This document shows, piece after piece, positions 58,920-64,000 of a stretch of 64,000 bases of DNA. The stretch is taken from contig KV748179.1 of NCBI GenBank assembly GCA_001692895.1, positions 1,178,001 through 1,242,000 of the forward strand, given 5' to 3'. Every line of letters begins with the position of its first letter. Within the stretch, counting starts at the first letter, position 1. The notes under the pieces are model-generated. The model saw only the letters and a program-made list of their open reading frames with translations. It ran no database searches and was not told the DNA's origin. Source of the stretch: Cenococcum geophilum 1.58 (Eukaryota; Ascomycota; Dothideomycetes; Gloniales; Gloniaceae). Made by a program: the position numbers and the translations under genes.

Positions 58920-61900
58920 ACATGTTTGGTTTTAGGAAGTAAGTAGACCTGCGAATATTAATATACGAGGCCGCTACTAATGCCATCGTGTTTGGTGGTG
59001 TAGGCTGTAAGTAGACTTGCGAATATCAATATACAAGGCCGCTGCTAATGCTATTATGTTTAGTAGTGTAGGAGGTAAGTAGACCTGCAAATATTGATAT
59101 ACAAGGCCGCTGCTAATACTGTCATATTTGGTAGTATAGGAGGTAAGTAGACCTGTAAATATTAACATGCGAGGCTGCTATTAATGCTATTATATTTAGT
59201 GGTGTAGAAGGTAAGTAGACCTATAAATATTAATATGCGAGGCTACTACTAATGCCATTATATTTAGTGGTGTAGAAGGTAAATAAACTTGCGAATATTA
59301 ATATGCGAGGCCGCTGCTAATGCTGTTATATTTAGTAGTATAGTGGGTAAGTAAACCTATAAATATTAACATACGAGGCTGCTGCTAATGCTATTATGTT
59401 TAGTAATGTAGGGGGTAAGTAAGCCTATAAATATTGACATATAAGGCTGCTGCTAATACTATTATATTTGGTAGTGTAGGAGGTAAGTAGACCTGTAAAT
59501 ATTAACTTATAAGGCTGCTGCTAATGCCGTCATGTTTAGTAGTATAGAGGGTAAGTAGACCTACGAATATCAGCATATAAGGCTACTGCTAATACTATTA
59601 TATTTAGTGGTATAGCTTATAAGTAGACCTGTAAAGATCAATATGTAAGGCTGCTGCTAATGCCATTGTATTTAGTGGTGTAGTTTATAAGCAGATCTGC
59701 GAATATTGACATACAAAGCCGCTGCTAATGCCGTCATATTTAGTGGTGTAGTCTGTAAGTAGACCTGTAAATATTGATATACGAGGCCACTGTTAATGCC
59801 GTTATGTTTAGTGGGGTAGTGGGTAAGTAGATCTGCGAATATTGACATGTAAGGATACTACTAATGCTATTATATTTAGTGGTGTAGTGGGTAAATAGAC
59901 CTACGAATATTAATATATGAGGCCGCTGTTAATGCCGTCATGTTTGGTAGTATAAGAGGTAAGTAGGCCTGCGAATATTAACATGCGAGGCCGCTGCTAA
60001 TGCCGTCGTGTTTAGTAGTGTAGTGGGTAAGTAGACCTGCGAATATTAATATGCGAGGCCGCTGTTAATGCCATCGTGTTTAGTGGTGTAGGCTATAAGT
60101 AGGCCTGCGAAGATCAATATGCGAGGCTGCTGCTAATACTATTATGTTTGGTGGTGTAGTTTATAAGTAAACCTATAAACATTAATATACAGGGCCGCTG
60201 CTAATGCTGTCGTGTTTAGTAGTGTAGCTTATAAGTAGGCCTGCGAACATTAACATGCGAGGCCGCTGCTAATGCCGTCGTATTTAGTGGTGTAGGAAGT
60301 AAGTAGACCTGCGGACATTGATATGCGAAGCCGCTGCTAATACCGTTGTATTTGGTGGTGTAGGCTATAAGTAGGCCTGCGAATATCGACATGTAAGGCC
60401 GCTGCTAATACCATTGTATTTAGTGGTGTAGGAGGTAAGTAGACCTGCGGACATTAATATGCGAAGCCGCTGCTAATGCCGTTGTATTTAGTGGTGTAGG
60501 CTATAAGTAGGCCTGCGAATATCGATATGTGAGGCCGCTGCTAATGCCGTTGTATTTAGTAGTGTAGGAGGTAAGTAGACCTGCGGACATTAATATGCGA
60601 AGCCGCTGCTAATACCGTTGTATTTAGTAGTGTAGGCTATAAGTAGACTGTAAATATTGACATATAAGGCCACTGCTAATGCTATTATATTTAGTAGTGT
60701 AGGAGGTAAGTAGACCTGCAAATATTAAATATATAAGGCTAACTGCTAATGCTATTATATTTAGTGGTATAATTTATAAGTAGACCTATAAAGATTAACA
60801 TGCGAGGCTGCTGCTAATGCCGTTATATTTAGTGGTGTAGGCTATAAGTAGACCTGCGAATATTAATATATAAGGCCGCTGCTAAATACTATTATATTTG
60901 GTAGTGTAGGAGGTAAGTAGACCTACAAATATCGACATATAAGGCCGCTGCTAATGCCATTATATTTTATAGTGTAGTCTATAAGTAGACCTGCGAATAT
61001 TAATATATAAGGCCACTGCTAATGCCATCATATTTAGTGGTGTAGTAGGTAAATAGACCTTTAAATATTAACATGCGAGGCTACTACTAATGCTATTATA
61101 TTTAGTGGTGTAGCTTATAAGTAGACCTACAAATATTAATATACAAGGCTACTGCTAATGCTGTTATATTTAGTAGTGTAGTTTATAAGTAGACCTACGA
61201 ACACTAATATGCGAGGTCACTGCTAATGCCGTCATGTTTAGTGGTGTAGCTTATAAGTAGACCTATAAATATCAACATACGAGGCCGCTGCTAATGCCAT
61301 CGTGTTTAGTAATGTAGGTTATAAGTAGGCCTGCGAATATCGACATGCGAGGCTGCTGCTAATGCCGTCGTATTTGGTGGTGTAGTTTATAAGTAGGCCT
61401 ACGAATATCAATATGCGAGGCTGCTGCTAATGCTATTATATTTGGTGGTGTAGGTTATAAGTAGGCCTGCGAATATCGACATGCGAGGCCGCTGCTAATA
61501 CCGTCATGTTTGGTAGTGTAGTTTGTAAATAGGCCTGCGAATATCAATATGCGAGGCTGCTGCTAATGCCGTTGTGTTTAGTAGTGTAGGTTGTAAGTAG
61601 ACCTGCAAACATCAATATGTAAGGCTGCTGCTAATACTGTCATGTTTGGTGGTGTAGCTTATAAGTAGACCTGCGAATATCGACATACAAAGCTGCTACT
61701 AATGCCGTCGTATTTAGTGGTGTAGGGGGTAAGTAGGCCTGCGAATATCGACATGCGAGGCTGCTGTTAATGCCGTTGTGTTTAGTAGTATAGCTTATAA
61801 GTAGGCCTGCGAATATTGACATGCGAGGCTGCTGCTAATGCCGTCGTGTTTAGTAGTGTAGTTTGTAAGTAGGCCTGCGAATATTGATATACGAGGCTGC

Positions 61901-62088
61901 TGCTAATGCTGTCGTATTTGGTGGTGTAGGTTATAAGTAGGCCTGCGAATATTGACATGCGAGGCCGCTGCTAATGCCGTCGTGTTTAGTAGTGTAGGGG
62001 GTAAGTAAACCTGCGAATATCGACATACAAGGCCACTGCTAATGCCGTCGTATTTGGTGGTGTAGTGGGTAAGTAGACCTGCAAATCG
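58920..62088 (+). repeat. 68-bp satellite array 2 (about 47 units)
   Basis: Unit GTAAGTAGACCTGCGAATAT followed by YGAYATGCGAGGCCGCTGCT, AATGCCGTCGTGTTTAGTGGT and GTAG, with 68-bp spacing (for example 59007 and 59075). It is the reverse orientation of array 1: the parts TGGTGTAG, GTAAGTAGACCTGCGAATA and GCTGCTAA are shared. The last unit stops about 90 bp before the right HET reading frame. Units differ mainly by transitions; the right end is richer in unmutated (C/G) forms than the left. Confidence 0.95.
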
Positions 62089-62173
62089 CCTTCACACACG
62101 ACCGCTCGGACTAAGACCCATACGTATATAGATCGATTCTTGGACTTACGCATTTGACGTTACCGTTACTCCG

Positions 62174-64000
62174 CATTTGTTTCGAAGCCTATCATTAAGC
62201 ACGCCATCTAGTCAGCTTGTCCCGGTTACCTATTATGCCCGCTGCAACTCTATTGTAGCTGCTAAAGGTAATGTTGATCTTTCTAAATTCCGTAATACCG
62301 AAAATTGTTATCAGTTCTGCGCTCTCCTCCGTAGTACACTGAAACCGGACTCCAAAGAAGATCAAGCAAACATTTAAATCATTCGAAAGCAATATAGACG
62401 ACAATCAGCGCTGAAGCTTGGAAGGAAGGGGCCTCATATTCTTTAGATATGTCCTAATATAAGTCAGTCTCTTCAGCCATGCTCCGAGCAGGGCCATCAC
62501 TAAATACTAATCCTTACCAGAATCTTCTGGACATTTTCGTCTACTCGGCAGATGGTTTCACTGGCGTTACAAGTCCCACACTGCCAACGAGAACGCTTAT
62601 ATATCTGGGACGGTATTGCCAACAACACCTAGATATTTTACGCTACCTTGCGCATGGCTTCGTCGGTGTAACGAGTCCCATAGTTATAATAATCGTTCGG
62701 TTAAAGTGGGGGCATTCTTGCCGACTAGACTTCTCTACGTTGGTAATATAAATGATCCGGATTCCTTGCGCCTCGATCCTGCCGCGAGAATAGATGGAAC
62801 AAAGTACATCGCCCTATCCCATCGATGGGGCGCACTTTCAGATAATGAGAAAAAAGAATTCTGTATAATAAAGGATAACATCGACCAACGGCTAAGTGGC
62901 TTTAATATCTCCGACTTACCACAGACTTTTCAAGACGCTATTAAGGTAACAAGGGAGCTTTATGTGTCGTACCTTTGGATCGACTCACTTTACATAATCC
63001 AAGCTGGGGACGATGAAAAAAACTGGGAAAGCGAATCCAGATATATAGAAAGTGTCTTCTCTTCAGCATACTACACAATCGCTGCCACTTTAGCAAGAGA
63101 TATAAAGGACGGATTCCTTAACCGGAAAGTAAATACAGAGTATCTATACGTCCGAGACACCTCTGGCCGGGGATTCTATATTTGCGCCGGTACTAATAAC
63201 TTCGAAGCAGATATGGACATGGCTGAACTTAACACGCGCGCATAGGTAATTCAAGAAAGGGTCTTATCGCGACGAACTATCCATTTTAGTGCTAATCAGA
63301 TATACTAGGAATGCGGTCAAGGGGTTTACTGCGAGAACCTTACTAAAATAAAAAAGTAAGAGCTTAGCAATATCTGATGAACTGAAATGCTGCTAATGGA
63401 GGCCCTTTGCTTCTTAGCTCGCGTCGGAAAAACTTCTTTATACTTGATTCAAATTTTCCAGAACGGCTTGTCGACTTAGGCCACAGAAGAACTGTGGAAT
63501 TCATTCACTTTCTTTCCCAGGACTACTCGAAGCGCCATCTATCAAAGAATACCGATAGGGCTGTTGCAATATCTGGGCTATAGGACCGTATTGCAGGCGC
63601 TTTAAAGTGTCAAAGCAGATATGGCATCTTTCAACAGTACATTCACAGGAACCTCTTATAGCACGCGTCTGGTAACAAGATGGAGCGGATTGAGTATCCC
63701 AAGCGGGAAGTGCCATCGTGGTCATGGATGGCATATACTGGAGGTGTTCGGTTTATAGAAATACCGTTTGGCGCTGTTAATTAGACTGACAACCTCCAGC
63801 TTGTTAATGGGCGCAAGCTGGCACTAATTGCCGACGTGGGAAAGTTTCAGAATTGCACAACAGAACCAGATGAGAGACGTTATACCATCTTGGATTTTGG
63901 CAGAGTAAAGAGAGGATGGATACAGTATAATGTCGAGGAGATCGAGGATCTCAGTAAGGTACGATGTGTTGTCATTAGGAGGTACAAAGAGATTGGTTAT
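62174..64000 (+). pseudogene. HET-domain protein, right copy, mildly RIPed and cut by the window end
   Basis: The N-terminal frame starts near 62174 (no convincing ATG): SSQLVPVTYYARC, VDLSKFRNTENCYQFCALL. After a frame change, possibly an intron near 62370-62620, a long open frame to 63245 reads LPTRLLYVGNINDPDSLRLD, KYIALSHRWGALSDNEKKE, LPQTFQDAIKVTRELYVSYL, WIDSLYIIQAGDDEKNW, SRYIESVFSSAYYTIAATLA: a complete HET core. TAG then interrupts LNTRA*VIQERVLSRRTIHF, where the family has Trp, and again before ECGQG. The C-terminal part shows EVPSWSWMAYTGG, then RRYTILDFGRVKRGWIQYNV, and continues past 64000. About three to six stops only, so this is the best preserved gene here. Confidence 0.88.

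Noticed and set aside
58977..61822. Short reading frames of about 60 codons inside satellite array 2
   Set aside because: The 68-bp period is not a multiple of three and the frames are translations of the repeat; not genes.
1..64000. tRNA, 5S or other structural RNA genes
   Set aside because: No A-box/B-box pair or cloverleaf with conserved positions was found by eye; a covariance-model scan would be decisive.

Overview
The window looks like an AT-rich, heavily repeat-induced point mutated (RIP) accessory region from a filamentous ascomycete (Pezizomycotina). Almost every recognisable gene is a relic whose in-frame stops fall where the family has Trp or Gln (TGG to TAG, CAG/CAA to TAG/TAA). 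Nearly all differences between repeat copies are C/T or G/A transitions. CpA and TpG are depleted while CpG survives, as expected of RIP acting on CpA. HET-domain genes, FunK1 kinases, a Copia element and a Fot1/pogo element agree with this origin. Gene names below come from reading translations and recalling families; no database search was possible.

Layout. 1-6.0 kb: a short direct repeat, then convergent relics of two housekeeping genes, biotin-protein ligase (BPL1, +) and a Kes1/Osh4 oxysterol-binding protein (-). 6.4-12.0 kb: a complete Copia element (236-bp LTRs, 5-bp target duplication) carrying a nested poly(A) retroposon. 12.3-16.8 kb: relics of a DUF7730-like protein, an unidentified protein and an FAD monooxygenase. 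17.0-19.3 kb: an inverted repeat and a Fot1/pogo transposon with terminal inverted repeats (TIRs) and TA duplications. 19.5-21.7 kb: a Y-shaped inverted repeat, a minisatellite and a GC-balanced stretch without genes. 22.0-27.0 kb: a milder zone with a Myb-like acidic protein and two convergent unrecognised genes whose ends overlap. 27.3-29.8 kb: a DUF7025/AAA+ ATPase relic. 31.3-34.4 kb: a G-rich minisatellite and a FunK1 kinase relic. 34.9-36.4 kb: a 574-bp fold-back transposon, hairpin-forming tandem repeats and an ACGCGT cluster. 37.2-41.4 kb: a MADS-like fragment, a coiled-coil fragment and a vacuolar Ca2+/H+ exchanger relic.

42.4-64.0 kb is the most structured part. Two HET-domain genes face outwards (- strand at 42.4-44.3, + strand from 62.2 to the window end). 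Each is preceded immediately upstream by a long 68-bp-unit satellite array (about 66 and 47 units). The arrays belong to one family and lie in opposite orientation, so the two ends are inverted copies of one satellite-plus-HET module. A GC-rich dispersed repeat recurs beside the modules and between them. The right module is much less RIP-damaged than the left. Between them lie three unrecognised gene relics and a GC-balanced non-coding stretch.

In function, the window is a gene graveyard. The housekeeping relics keep intron remnants, which points to DNA-level segmental duplication followed by RIP rather than retrocopying. The 62.2-kb HET gene is the least damaged long gene, but it also carries in-frame stops.
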